DNA from: Hyphomicrobiales bacterium
Lineage (GTDB): Bacteria; Pseudomonadota; Alphaproteobacteria; Rhizobiales; Beijerinckiaceae
Direction: 5' to 3'
Assembly (NCBI GenBank): GCA_003164825.1
Contig: PLUH01000100.1
Span: forward strand, 1 to 9,522
DNA length: 9,522 bases
The notes below the pieces were generated by a model. The model worked only from the letters and a program-made list of their open reading frames with translations. It searched no databases and was not told where the DNA came from. Made by a program: the position numbers and the translations under genes. Shown here piece after piece: positions 1-6,660 of this stretch. Position 1 is the stretch's first letter. Each line of letters begins with the position of its first letter.

Positions 1-2
1 CT

Positions 3-28
3 CAAACATTCTCACATCCTAATGTTTG
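3..28. promoter_or_regulatory. 8-bp inverted repeat, possible operator or hairpin
   Basis: CAAACATT at 3-10 is matched exactly by AATGTTTG at 21-28, with a 10-nt spacer. The element is AT-rich in otherwise GC-rich DNA. A TATATT at 33-38 resembles a -10 box. An imperfect TTCTCA at 9-14, 18 nt upstream of it, could serve as a -35 and would lie within the repeat. If so, the repeat would be placed to act as a repressor operator for the plus-strand genes that follow, with a leader of about 160 nt. It could equally be a hairpin or terminator belonging to a gene left of the window. What is seen is only the symmetry; the regulatory role is inferred. Confidence 0.3.
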
Positions 29-191
29 CATGTATATTGACTGATCCGGCAGATTGGCGCACCGGATGGCTGCATCTCGGCAGCCCTCGGTCTGTACGTC
101 CATTTGGCCAAGATCGGCAGGCTGGGTGCGCGGATCCGGTCGCTCAGCGCTGGCGTAGCGGTTTCGAACATGCTTTAAGGTCAGCGCCGCT
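29..191. other. Leader/intergenic DNA without a convincing gene
   Basis: No complete gene with a usable start is visible before the zinc-finger gene. A plus-strand stretch at 41-178, between two in-frame stops, has 45 codons with mostly G/C third positions and a hydrophobic, alanine/glycine/leucine-rich translation. It lacks an ATG, GTG or TTG near its beginning. It may be the decayed tail of a membrane protein, or just a chance opening in GC-rich DNA. The longer openings in other frames that run into the zinc-finger gene have arginine-rich, low-complexity translations and look like shadows. Confidence 0.35.
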
Positions 192-198
192 AAGGAGG
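192..198 (+). promoter_or_regulatory. Strong ribosome binding site of the zinc-finger gene
   Basis: AAGGAGG lies 8 nt before the ATG at 207. This is a near-perfect Shine-Dalgarno sequence at good spacing, and it fixes the start of the zinc-finger gene. The monooxygenase that follows has no comparable site of its own. Confidence 0.8.
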
Positions 199-206
199 AC
201 CTCGCA

Positions 207-446
207 ATGGCGGATCGCCTCATTCCGCACTTTCACAATGATCTCGGCCTCCCTTCGATCACGGTTGGGGTGAAAGAGTTCATGTGCACGGGCGCGAAAC
301 CGCCGTTTGATCATCCTCACATATTCATCGACATGGGCTCGGACGTCGAGGCGATCTGTTCCTATTGTTCAACGAGATTCGTGTACGATGGCGGGCTGAA
401 TGGATCTTGCTCACCCGCCGAATGCGAGTTGAGCGACGTCGCGTGA
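207..446 (+). CDS. CHCC zinc-finger protein, NDUFS6-like
   Basis: This 79-residue protein has the pattern Cys27-x8-His36-x14-Cys51-x2-Cys54, which matches the zf-CHCC family. That family includes the mitochondrial complex I subunit NDUFS6 and a small protein common in alphaproteobacteria. Family members bind one zinc; in Paracoccus and mitochondria the homologue is an accessory/assembly subunit of NADH:ubiquinone oxidoreductase. The stretch around residues 23-38 (KEFMCTGAKPPFDHPH) is typical of the bacterial members. There is no signal peptide or membrane segment, so it should be cytoplasmic. The start is ATG with AAGGAGG 8 nt upstream. The FAD monooxygenase follows after 3 nt in the same frame, so the two are probably co-transcribed. 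The complex I role here is inferred from family membership; no nuo genes are in the window. Confidence 0.88.
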   Translation: MADRLIPHFHNDLGLPSITVGVKEFMCTGAKPPFDHPHIFIDMGSDVEAICSYCSTRFVYDGGLNGSCSPAECELSDVA

Positions 447-449
447 CGC

Positions 450-1634
450 TTGCCGCCGCGTGCGATCATCGCTGGCGCGGGAATCGGCGGACTTGCTGCG
501 GCAATGGCGTTGGCGCAGGCGGGCTTCAAAGTCGCGATTTACGAGAGAACGGAGAAGCTCGAGGAATTCGGAGCCGGACTCCAAATCACCCCGAACGCAA
601 CCCGGGTTTTAGCTCGACTCGGCGTGCTCGAACGAGTGCGCCAGTTGTCCTCGAAGCCCCCCGCCGTTCTGGTGCTGCGCGGCTCGGATAACGCCAAGCT
701 GATGCGTCTGCCCCTTGACGACGCCGAGCGCCGCTGGGGCGCCGAATATCTGGTCATTCACCGCGCCGACCTGCAGACCGCGCTGGTCGAAGCCGTCAGG
801 GATCAACCGGGCATCGAATTGTCACTCGGCACGACCGTTACCGGATTTGCGGCCAACGGCGACACTATTTCAGTTCGTCTGCAACGTGGCCTTACGGCAG
901 CGCGCGACGAGGCTGATCTCCTGATCGGCGCAGACGGTCTGCGCTCTCAGGTGCGCAGCGGATTGGGCTTCGGCCCAGCGGATCGGGCCGACTTTACCAG
1001 ACGCGTCGCCTATCGCGCCCTTGTCAATGCCGAGGACGTTGAACCTCGCTGGCCGAGAAGCGAAATTGTTCTGCGTCTGGGACCTGAGGCGCATCTGGTT
1101 CAGTATCCCTTGCGGCGCGGATTGATCATCAATCTGGTGGCGACCATCAGGTCCCCATCGCGGGCGGGCGGCGGCGATCAGCAATGGGATGGCGCGGCCG
1201 ACCGATCAACTCTGGAGCGTGCGTTCGCGGGATGGTCCAAGGAAGCGCGCGCGCTGATAGGCGCGCCCGTCCAATGGCGGGCCTGGCCTCTTTACTGCCG
1301 TCCGCCAATTCCTTCTTTCTCGCTCGGGCGCGCGGCGCTGGTCGGCGATGCGGCTCATCCGATGGTCCCATTCCTCGCACAGGGCGCGGCTCAGGCGATC
1401 GAGGATGCGGGCGCGCTGGGACGCACGGTCGCCCAAACGCAGGACATCCCAGCCGCCCTCGCGCTTTATTCGCGCGATCGCGTGGAGAGAGCCGCTCGGG
1501 TTCAACGCGAAGCGCTCAGACAGGGCCGCATCTATCATCTGGGGGGCCCCTTGGCGTTCGCTCGCGACACGACGATGAGAATGCTTGGTCCGCGTCGCCT
1601 CAGCGAGCGTTACGATTGGCTTTACGGCGCCTAG
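450..1634 (+). CDS. FAD-dependent monooxygenase, salicylate-hydroxylase type
   Basis: This 394-residue class A flavoprotein hydroxylase would use NAD(P)H and O2 to hydroxylate a substrate, often an aromatic one. The N-terminal Rossmann motif GxGxxG is at residues 9-14, with the ribose-binding acid Glu32 at the end of strand 2. Arg105 lies in the HRADLQTAL segment. The DG motif that contacts FAD and NAD(P)H is at Asp162-Gly163. The GD motif is at 299-300, inside GDAAHPMVPFLAQGAAQAIE, which closes over the flavin. The C-terminal RYDWLYGA is typical of this subfamily, and the length is normal. The start is TTG, two codons after the preceding gene's stop and in the same frame; no clear ribosome site precedes it and the next ATG lies inside the Rossmann fold. 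Substrate is unknown: salicylate, 3-hydroxybenzoate and hydroxynicotinate enzymes share this fold, and neighbours give no pathway clue. Confidence 0.85.
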   Translation: MPPRAIIAGAGIGGLAAAMALAQAGFKVAIYERTEKLEEFGAGLQITPNATRVLARLGVLERVRQLSSKPPAVLVLRGSDNAKLMRLPLDDAERRWGAEYLVIHRADLQTALVEAVRDQPGIELSLGTTVTGFAANGDTISVRLQRGLTAARDEADLLIGADGLRSQVRSGLGFGPADRADFTRRVAYRALVNAEDVEPRWPRSEIVLRLGPEAHLVQYPLRRGLIINLVATIRSPSRAGGGDQQWDGAADRSTLERAFAGWSKEARALIGAPVQWRAWPLYCRPPIPSFSLGRAALVGDAAHPMVPFLAQGAAQAIEDAGALGRTVAQTQDIPAALALYSRDRVERAARVQREALRQGRIYHLGGPLAFARDTTMRMLGPRRLSERYDWLYGA

Positions 1635-1802
1635 CGCTGGCTCGCAAAAGCATCTGCGCGGTTTGCGCCAAAGGGAGTTCCCCGACGACCATTTGCGCAA
1701 CAAAGCGACTGCCCGCGCGAGGGTTTCGAAATCATCGCCCGGGCCCGGAGGCGGCGGGAAGCTTCCCCATTCGACACGTTCCCGCGAGCGCCGCCAAGTC
1801 AC
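1600..1802 (-). pseudogene. Possible frameshifted small reading frame after aapP
   Basis: The gap between the convergent monooxygenase and aapP contains two minus-strand segments that look coding-like in adjacent frames. The first runs from a possible GTG at 1802 and reads SFPPPPGPGDDFETLARAVA near its end. The second, from 1704 to the stop at 1602-1600, reads FVAQMVVGELPLAQTAQMLL and then an Arg/Lys-rich tail. One inserted base near 1704-1706 would join them into about 67 residues. Beyond the join, the first frame becomes rich in Trp and Cys, as expected out of frame. The last part overlaps the 3' end of the monooxygenase on the other strand. I do not recognise the product. It may be a decayed gene, a sequencing indel, or chance. 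Confidence 0.22.
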
Positions 1803-1807
1803 GGCGC
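1788..1807 (-). terminator. GC-rich hairpin downstream of aapP, weak terminator candidate
   Basis: GCGCCG at 1788-1793 and CGGCGC at 1802-1807 form a 6-bp GC stem with an 8-nt loop, starting 12 nt past the aapP stop. No run of T follows on either strand, so it does not fit a classical intrinsic terminator. It could slow polymerase or protect the 3' end. A 12-bp palindrome, GGGAAGCTTCCC at 1756-1767, lies further downstream and could form a second hairpin. Confidence 0.25.
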
Positions 1808-1819
1808 CGCAAAGCAAAC

Positions 1820-2593
1820 TCAATGCAGGATCTGGCTTAGGAACAGCTTCGTGCGTTCATGCTGCGGATGGTCAAAAAACGGCGCTGGCGCGTTCACCTC
1901 GACAATCTCGCCCCTGTCCATGAAGACGACGCGATCGGCAACCTGCCGCGCAAAACCCATCTCGTGCGTTACGACGATCATGGTCATGCCCTCCTGCGCG
2001 AGCTCGGTCATTGTGTCGAGCACCTCCTTCACCATCTCCGGATCGAGAGAGGATGTCGGCTCATCAAACAGCATGATCTTCGGGGTCATGCACAACGCTC
2101 GGGCAATCGCCGCGCGTTGTTGCTGACCGCCTGAGAGTTGGCCGGGATATTTGTGAGCTTGATCCAGGATTTTCACCCGCGACAGCAACTTCATCGCCAG
2201 TTCGTCCGCATCGCGTCTCGGCATTTTGCGGACCCAGATCGGCGCCAAGGCGCAATTTTCAAGAATCGTCAGATGGGGAAAGAGGTTGAAGCTCTGGAAC
2301 ACCATCCCAACCTCTCGCCGCACCTCGTCGATCCGTTTGATGTCGTCGGTCAGCTCCACTCCGTCGACCACAATGGATCCACGCTGATGTTCCTCAAGGC
2401 GATTGACGCATCGGATCAGCGTCGACTTACCGGAGCCCGACGGACCGCAGACCACAATGCGCTCTCCGCGGCCGACGGTCAGGTTGATGTTCCGCAACAC
2501 ATGAAAACTTCCGTACCATTTGTGGACTGCCGCAAATCGGATCGCGGCGTCGCCGTTTCGGTCCGCGCCGGACGAAGCGCCGACGCTCGACAT
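1820..2593 (-). CDS. aapP: General L-amino-acid ABC transporter, ATP-binding protein
   Basis: This 257-residue ATPase would power amino-acid import through the AapQ/AapM permeases from the cytoplasmic face. All motifs are intact: Walker A GPSGSGKST at residues 50-58, Q-loop Gln100, signature LSGGQQQ at 153-159, Walker B IMLFDEP at 173-179, D-loop SSLD, and switch His210. The sequence is of the polar amino-acid uptake type (GlnQ, GltL, BztD, AapP). The segment around 94-106 (EVGMVFQSFNLFP) is characteristic. The start ATG at 2593 shares one base with the aapM stop (TGATG), which implies translational coupling. The reading frame is open further upstream, but that extension is out of frame with, and buried in, aapM. 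This is the last gene of the minus-strand run. Substrate range cannot be read from the ATPase. Confidence 0.92.
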   Translation of the reverse strand: MSSVGASSGADRNGDAAIRFAAVHKWYGSFHVLRNINLTVGRGERIVVCGPSGSGKSTLIRCVNRLEEHQRGSIVVDGVELTDDIKRIDEVRREVGMVFQSFNLFPHLTILENCALAPIWVRKMPRRDADELAMKLLSRVKILDQAHKYPGQLSGGQQQRAAIARALCMTPKIMLFDEPTSSLDPEMVKEVLDTMTELAQEGMTMIVVTHEMGFARQVADRVVFMDRGEIVEVNAPAPFFDHPQHERTKLFLSQILH

Positions 2594-3723
2594 CACTTGC
2601 GCCCCTTGGCGAGGATACGCTCGACGTGAGCCGAATAGCGGGCCATCCCGTAGCAGAAGCTGAAATAGAAAATCGCTGCAAAGACATATCCCGTAACCAT
2701 GATCGTCGGACCGGCCCAGACCGGATCCTTGATCGCATTGTTCATCGCTTCGAGGAAGTCGGTCATGCCGACGACCGAAATGAGTGTCGTGTCCATGAAC
2801 AAGCCGATGAAATTGTTGACGATGCCGGGTATCACAAACGTCAGGGCCTGGGGCAGTATGACGAGACCCATCATGCGCGGATAGTTCAGTCCCAGCGCCA
2901 GCGCGGCTTCGTATTGTCCCTTGCCCAACGACTGAAGACCGCCTCGCACTTCTTCCGCCATATAGGCGGCCGAAAACATGACGATGCCCGCCAATGGGCG
3001 CAGGAAGCGATCTGGCGCCCACGTTGCGGGCAGGAACAGCGGCAGCAGATTGTTGGCCATGAACAGGATCGTGATGAACGGCACGCCGCGCACGAACTCG
3101 ATGAATACGACGCTCGCCACTCTGACGACGGGAAGCGGCGACCGGCGGCCAAGCGCAAGCAGCACGCCGAGCGGCAAAGAGAAGACGATCCCGACCACAG
3201 CCGTGACCAGCGAAACGAAAATGCCTCCCCAAAGCAGCGTATCGACGAACGGCAGACCAAGCAGGGATGAGCCGCGCAGAAGAACGAGCGCGAGGATCGG
3301 ATAGACGACAAAAAACAGCAGAGCGGCCCAGGCCCGACGCGGCGCGTTCGTCCACAGCAGCCAGACAATCAGAACGGCGCCGATCGCCTCAACGACGTCG
3401 ACCCGCCAACGCTCCGCGACCGGATAAGACCCGAAGCGCAGGTAGTCCCACTTGGCGATGACGAACGCCCAGCAGGCGCCATCCTGATGTTGACGGCAGG
3501 CAGCCCCGTCCATTGCGCTCCAGACCGCGCGCGTCGTCGCCCATGCGGCCAGTTGGGGCAGCAAATAGCCGATAAGCGCGAGAAACCCGATAGTGGTGAG
3601 ACTGGAGCCGAACGACGAGAAGAGGTTGGTCCGCGCCCAGGCGAGCGCGCCGCTGGTCAGGGTCGGCGGCGGATCTTCCGGCTCGGGCGCCTCGCGAACA
3701 TAAGCCACAGGCTCCAAGCTCAA
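2593..3723 (-). CDS. aapM: General L-amino-acid ABC transporter permease AapM
   Basis: This 376-residue inner-membrane permease of the polar amino-acid (HisM/BztC/AapM) family would form the translocation path with AapQ. After a proline/acid-rich N-terminus (residues 10-20) there is a first membrane segment near 42-60. A periplasmic insert with Cys76 and Cys84 precedes further hydrophobic segments at about 110-124, 131-149 and 165-192, and several more toward the C-terminus. The EAA loop that docks on the ATPase is at 272-291 (EAA, Gly278, closing LP). The long insert separates AapM/BztC from short HisM-type permeases. The start is TTG overlapping the aapQ stop by 4 nt (TTGA). AAGGAG lies only 2 nt before this TTG but 8 nt before a second in-frame TTG at 3717, which may be the true start. 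Confidence 0.9.
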   Translation of the reverse strand: MSLEPVAYVREAPEPEDPPPTLTSGALAWARTNLFSSFGSSLTTIGFLALIGYLLPQLAAWATTRAVWSAMDGAACRQHQDGACWAFVIAKWDYLRFGSYPVAERWRVDVVEAIGAVLIVWLLWTNAPRRAWAALLFFVVYPILALVLLRGSSLLGLPFVDTLLWGGIFVSLVTAVVGIVFSLPLGVLLALGRRSPLPVVRVASVVFIEFVRGVPFITILFMANNLLPLFLPATWAPDRFLRPLAGIVMFSAAYMAEEVRGGLQSLGKGQYEAALALGLNYPRMMGLVILPQALTFVIPGIVNNFIGLFMDTTLISVVGMTDFLEAMNNAIKDPVWAGPTIMVTGYVFAAIFYFSFCYGMARYSAHVERILAKGRK

Positions 3724-4898
3724 CGCTCCTTCAGCGCGTAGCGCGCATTGAAAAGGTTAAGCGCCACGGCGACGGCGAGCGAAATGAACAGATAGACCGC
3801 CATGGTGATCGCCATCACCTGCACCGCCGCCTGCGTCTGGTTGAGAACCGTGCCGGCAAAAATCTGGACAAGGTCCGGATAGCCGATGAAGACGGCAAGC
3901 GACGAATTCTTGACGATGTTCAGGTATTGCGACGTTAGAGGCGGCGTAATCAGTCGCATCGCTTGCGGAACAACCACCAGCTTCATTGTCAAGCCGCGGT
4001 GCAAGCCGAGAGCGGCAGCCGCCTCGCTCTGGCCGACCGGCACCGCGAGGAGGCCCGCGCGAACGATCTCCGCGATGAACGCCGCGGTGAAAGTGACGAG
4101 ACCGAAAACGAGCGCAGCCATTTCGGGAATGACCTGGAGCCCGCCCTTTAGATTAAAGCCGGAGAGTTTCGCGATATCGAACCCGAACGGCGCCCCGCCG
4201 GCCACCGATGCGATCGCGGGTAAGCCAAGAATCAGCCCGACAGCGACCAAGGTGCTCGGTGCTTGCTCGCCAGTGCGCTCCTGGCGGCGGCGCGCCCACT
4301 CGCGAAATCCAGCCGCGAGGATCAAGGCCGCAGCAATTGCGCTTATGAACCAGACGCTCTGTTCCCGCGGAACAGGCATCGGCAGATAGAGGCCCCGGTT
4401 ATCGAGAAATACGACATCGCCGATGCTGATCGACTGTCGAGGGCCCGGTAGGGATTTCAGGACCGCGTTGTACCAGAAGAGCAACAGGAGAAGCAGCGGG
4501 ATGTTGCGCAGAATGCTGGTGTAGACGAGCGCCAGTCGCGACAGCAGCCAGTTGGGCGAAAGCCGGGTGACGCCGATCGCAAAACCCAGGAGCGTCGCCA
4601 GCGGAATGCAGATGACGGCGATGAGAAGGGTATTGAGGAGCCCGACCCAGAATGCCCGGCCATACGTGGACAGATTGGTGTAGCTGATCAGATGGAGGTT
4701 GATGTCGAAGCCGGCGACTTCGTTCCAAAATCCAAAGCCCATCGGCATGCCGCGGGCCTGCATATTGGTCACCGCGTTATAGATTGCGCCGCATGCCAAC
4801 GTTGCTACGCACGCGAGCAGCAAGGTCTGGTAGATTCGCCCGCGCACCCGCTGGTCGTTGAGCCAAGTCGATAGCTTGGCGCCCCTCGCCGGGTCCAT
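3720..4898 (-). CDS. aapQ: General L-amino-acid ABC transporter permease AapQ
   Basis: This 392-residue inner-membrane permease of the AapQ/BztB family is the partner of AapM in an amino-acid importer. Hydrophobic segments are visible at about 22-42, 84-110, 119-143, 181-198, 215-232, 256-283 and 357-381. The EAA loop begins at Glu292 and includes Gly298 and Pro311 (EAAAALGLHRGL..VVVPQA). The long periplasmic part between the first and later segments, containing VVFLDNRGLYLP, is characteristic of this family. The ATG at 4898 is preceded by AAGGAC 7 nt upstream. The stop overlaps the aapM start. In rhizobia the order is aapJ-Q-M-P, with the periplasmic binding protein AapJ first. Here sufT occupies that place, so no binding-protein gene is visible. 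Confidence 0.9.
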   Translation of the reverse strand: MDPARGAKLSTWLNDQRVRGRIYQTLLLACVATLACGAIYNAVTNMQARGMPMGFGFWNEVAGFDINLHLISYTNLSTYGRAFWVGLLNTLLIAVICIPLATLLGFAIGVTRLSPNWLLSRLALVYTSILRNIPLLLLLLFWYNAVLKSLPGPRQSISIGDVVFLDNRGLYLPMPVPREQSVWFISAIAAALILAAGFREWARRRQERTGEQAPSTLVAVGLILGLPAIASVAGGAPFGFDIAKLSGFNLKGGLQVIPEMAALVFGLVTFTAAFIAEIVRAGLLAVPVGQSEAAAALGLHRGLTMKLVVVPQAMRLITPPLTSQYLNIVKNSSLAVFIGYPDLVQIFAGTVLNQTQAAVQVMAITMAVYLFISLAVAVALNLFNARYALKER

Positions 4899-4899
4899 C

Positions 4900-4937
4900 C
4901 CTCAGGTCCTTGGGTCCTCAATGCCTCGGCTGAGGAC
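4900..4937 (-). promoter_or_regulatory. Alternative RNA pairings before the aapQ start
   Basis: In the sufT-aapQ gap, GTCCTCA and TGAGGAC (plus-strand positions 4914-4920 and 4931-4937) form a perfect 7-bp stem with a 10-nt loop. The same upstream strand can instead pair through CCTCAG with CTGAGG (4930-4935 with 4900-4905). That second partner sits immediately before the ATG, and pairing there would bring the start region into structure. The two pairings exclude each other. This could tune aapQ translation or mark an RNA processing point, but the stems are short and no regulatory function is shown. There is no T-run for termination. Confidence 0.25.
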
Positions 4938-4994
4938 GATCAACGGGCCGATGATGGATGGCGCTGTCGGTCGGCGCAAGTCCGGTCCCGCCGC

Positions 4995-5402
4995 TTACCA
5001 CATGTCGAGGGCGACGCGCGCCTCGTCGGACATTCGGCTCTGATCCCAAGGCGGATCGAACACCATGTTCACCTTCGCGCCAGCGACGCCGGGAACAGCG
5101 CTGACCGCATTCTCGACCCACGTCGGCATTTCGCCGGCGACCGGACAAGCAGGCGCGGTCAATGTCATCTCAATGGTGACGAACCGGCTATCGTCTATGT
5201 CAACGTTGTAAATAAGCCCGAGTTCATAGATATCCGCCGGAATCTCAGGATCAAAGACGGTTTTCAGCGCCGCTATGATGGCGTCGGTCAACTGGCCCAG
5301 TTCTTCAGACGCCATCTCCGACGGCGGCCTAATCACTGCATTCCGGGTGACGGGGGCTGCAGGGGTCTCGGCGTCATTCGCGTGGCTTTGGGCGTCGTCC
5401 AT
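4995..5402 (-). CDS. sufT: SUF accessory protein SufT (MIP18/DUF59 family)
   Basis: This 135-residue cytoplasmic protein belongs to the MIP18/PaaD-like family, whose SufT members support maturation of iron-sulfur proteins. The family signature is clear: DPEIPADIYELGLIY at residues 51-65, followed by TLTAPACPVAGEMP with the conserved Cys86, then a segment ending FDPPWDQSRMSDEAR. The first 30 residues are variable and Ala/Pro-rich, as in alphaproteobacterial SufT. The ATG at 5402 lies 10 nt after the sufS stop, with a G-rich AGTAGGGG upstream, so it belongs to the suf operon. Its place after sufS is standard. In many relatives an A-type carrier gene (sufA/HesB) comes next, but none is present here. 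Confidence 0.92.
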   Translation of the reverse strand: MDDAQSHANDAETPAAPVTRNAVIRPPSEMASEELGQLTDAIIAALKTVFDPEIPADIYELGLIYNVDIDDSRFVTIEMTLTAPACPVAGEMPTWVENAVSAVPGVAGAKVNMVFDPPWDQSRMSDEARVALDMW

Positions 5403-5412
5403 GCCCCATCCC

Positions 5413-6660
5413 CTACTGGAAGAGCTTTCGGGCGCGGATCAGTGCTTCCGCGAGCGCTTCGACCTCGGCGAAGGTGTTGTAGAGCGCGAACGAGGCTCGG
5501 CAGGTGGAGGTCACTCCGAATCGTTGCAGCAGCGGCATCGCGCAATGCGTTCCGGCCCTGACGGCGACGCCCGACCGGTCGATCAGGGTCGCGATATCAT
5601 GAGCGTGCGCGCCTTCCATCGTGAATGAGACGATGGGACCCTTTCCATGCGCCGCGCCGATGATGCGCACCGAATTGATCGAGGACAAGAGTTGGTGTGC
5701 GTGCGCGCAAAGCGCCTCCTCATGCGCCCGGATGCGCGCCCGCCCGATCCCCTCCATGTAATCGAGCGCCGCCCCGAGCCCGATCGCCTGTACGATCGGC
5801 GGCGTGCCGGCCTCGAAGCGGTGTGGCGGATGGTTGTAGGTGACGGTCTCCCGGGTCACTTCTTCGATCATCTCGCCGCCGCCCTGGTATGGCGGCAACG
5901 TTTCGAGAAATTCGCGCTTGCCGTAGAGCACGCCGATTCCTGTTGGCCCGTAGACCTTGTGCCCGGTGAAAACGTAGAAGTCGGCGTCGAGTTCGCGCAC
6001 GTCGACGTCGAGATGGACCGCGCCCTGCGAACCGTCAACGAGCACGGGAATGCCGCGCTGATGAGCGAGCCTGACCACATCCTTGATCGGCGACGCTGTC
6101 CCGAGCACATTGGACATCTGCGTTATCGCGACGATCTTCGTGCGATCGCTCAGCGCGCGTTCGAACGCCTCGAGCGAAAAGGAGCCGTCGTCGGCGACGT
6201 CGACCCAACGCAGGACCGCGCCCTTGCGCTCACGATGGAAGTGCCAAGGCACGATGTTGGAGTGATGCTCCATCACGCTCAGGACGATCTCGTCGCCCGC
6301 GCCGATGCGTCCGAGACCAAAGCTGGAGGCGACGAGATTGATCGCCTCGGTCGCCGAGCGGGTGAAGACGATCTCGTCGTGCGAAGCAGCGTTGACGAAC
6401 CGCCGCACCGTCTCCCGGGCCGCCTCATAGGCCTCGGTCGCCGCGTTGGCGAGATAGTGCAATCCGCGATGCACATTCGCGTATTCGTGCTCGTAGGCGT
6501 ACGAGAGCCGGTCAATCACCTTCTTCGGCTTCTGAGCCGACGCCGCGTTATCCAGATAGACAAGCGGCTTCCCGTAGGGGCGCTCGGCAAGGATCGGGAA
6601 ATCCGCGCGTATCGACTCCACGTCATAGGCGTCGAACGCGGTTTGGACGACATTGTTCAC
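5413..6660 (-). CDS. sufS: Cysteine desulfurase SufS
   Basis: This 415-residue PLP enzyme removes sulfur from L-cysteine, giving alanine and a persulfide that feeds the SufBCD scaffold. The PLP-binding lysine is Lys235 in TGHKVYGPTG. The cofactor ring is held by the EHHSN motif at 131-135 and Asp209. The catalytic cysteine is Cys373 in RAGTHCAMPL, in the short active-site loop typical of type II (SufS) desulfurases. Length is normal for the family. The start is GTG at 6660, with GGAGG 7 nt upstream and an in-frame stop 16 codons further back. No SufE or SufU gene is visible in the window, so the sulfur-transfer partner must be encoded elsewhere or lie outside. Confidence 0.95.
   Translation of the reverse strand: MNNVVQTAFDAYDVESIRADFPILAERPYGKPLVYLDNAASAQKPKKVIDRLSYAYEHEYANVHRGLHYLANAATEAYEAARETVRRFVNAASHDEIVFTRSATEAINLVASSFGLGRIGAGDEIVLSVMEHHSNIVPWHFHRERKGAVLRWVDVADDGSFSLEAFERALSDRTKIVAITQMSNVLGTASPIKDVVRLAHQRGIPVLVDGSQGAVHLDVDVRELDADFYVFTGHKVYGPTGIGVLYGKREFLETLPPYQGGGEMIEEVTRETVTYNHPPHRFEAGTPPIVQAIGLGAALDYMEGIGRARIRAHEEALCAHAHQLLSSINSVRIIGAAHGKGPIVSFTMEGAHAHDIATLIDRSGVAVRAGTHCAMPLLQRFGVTSTCRASFALYNTFAEVEALAEALIRARKLFQ

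Noticed and set aside
1756..1767. GGGAAGCTTCCC palindrome as a terminator
   Set aside because: It has a short stem and no following T-run on either strand.
1206..1823. 205-codon minus-strand frame after aapP, starting TTG in a TTGA overlap with the aapP stop
   Set aside because: Two thirds of it is antisense to the conserved C-terminal part of the monooxygenase, and its composition turns Trp/Cys/Arg-rich. Only the part in the gap is kept, as a possible pseudogene.
1184..1840. 218-codon plus-strand frame overlapping the monooxygenase
   Set aside because: It is an out-of-frame reading of the monooxygenase gene, with Arg/Ser/Gly-rich sequence and no motifs.
2626..3270. 214-codon plus-strand frame opposite aapM
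   Set aside because: The translation is His/Arg/Asp/Gln-rich, typical of the complement of membrane-protein codons; aapM is clearly the real gene.
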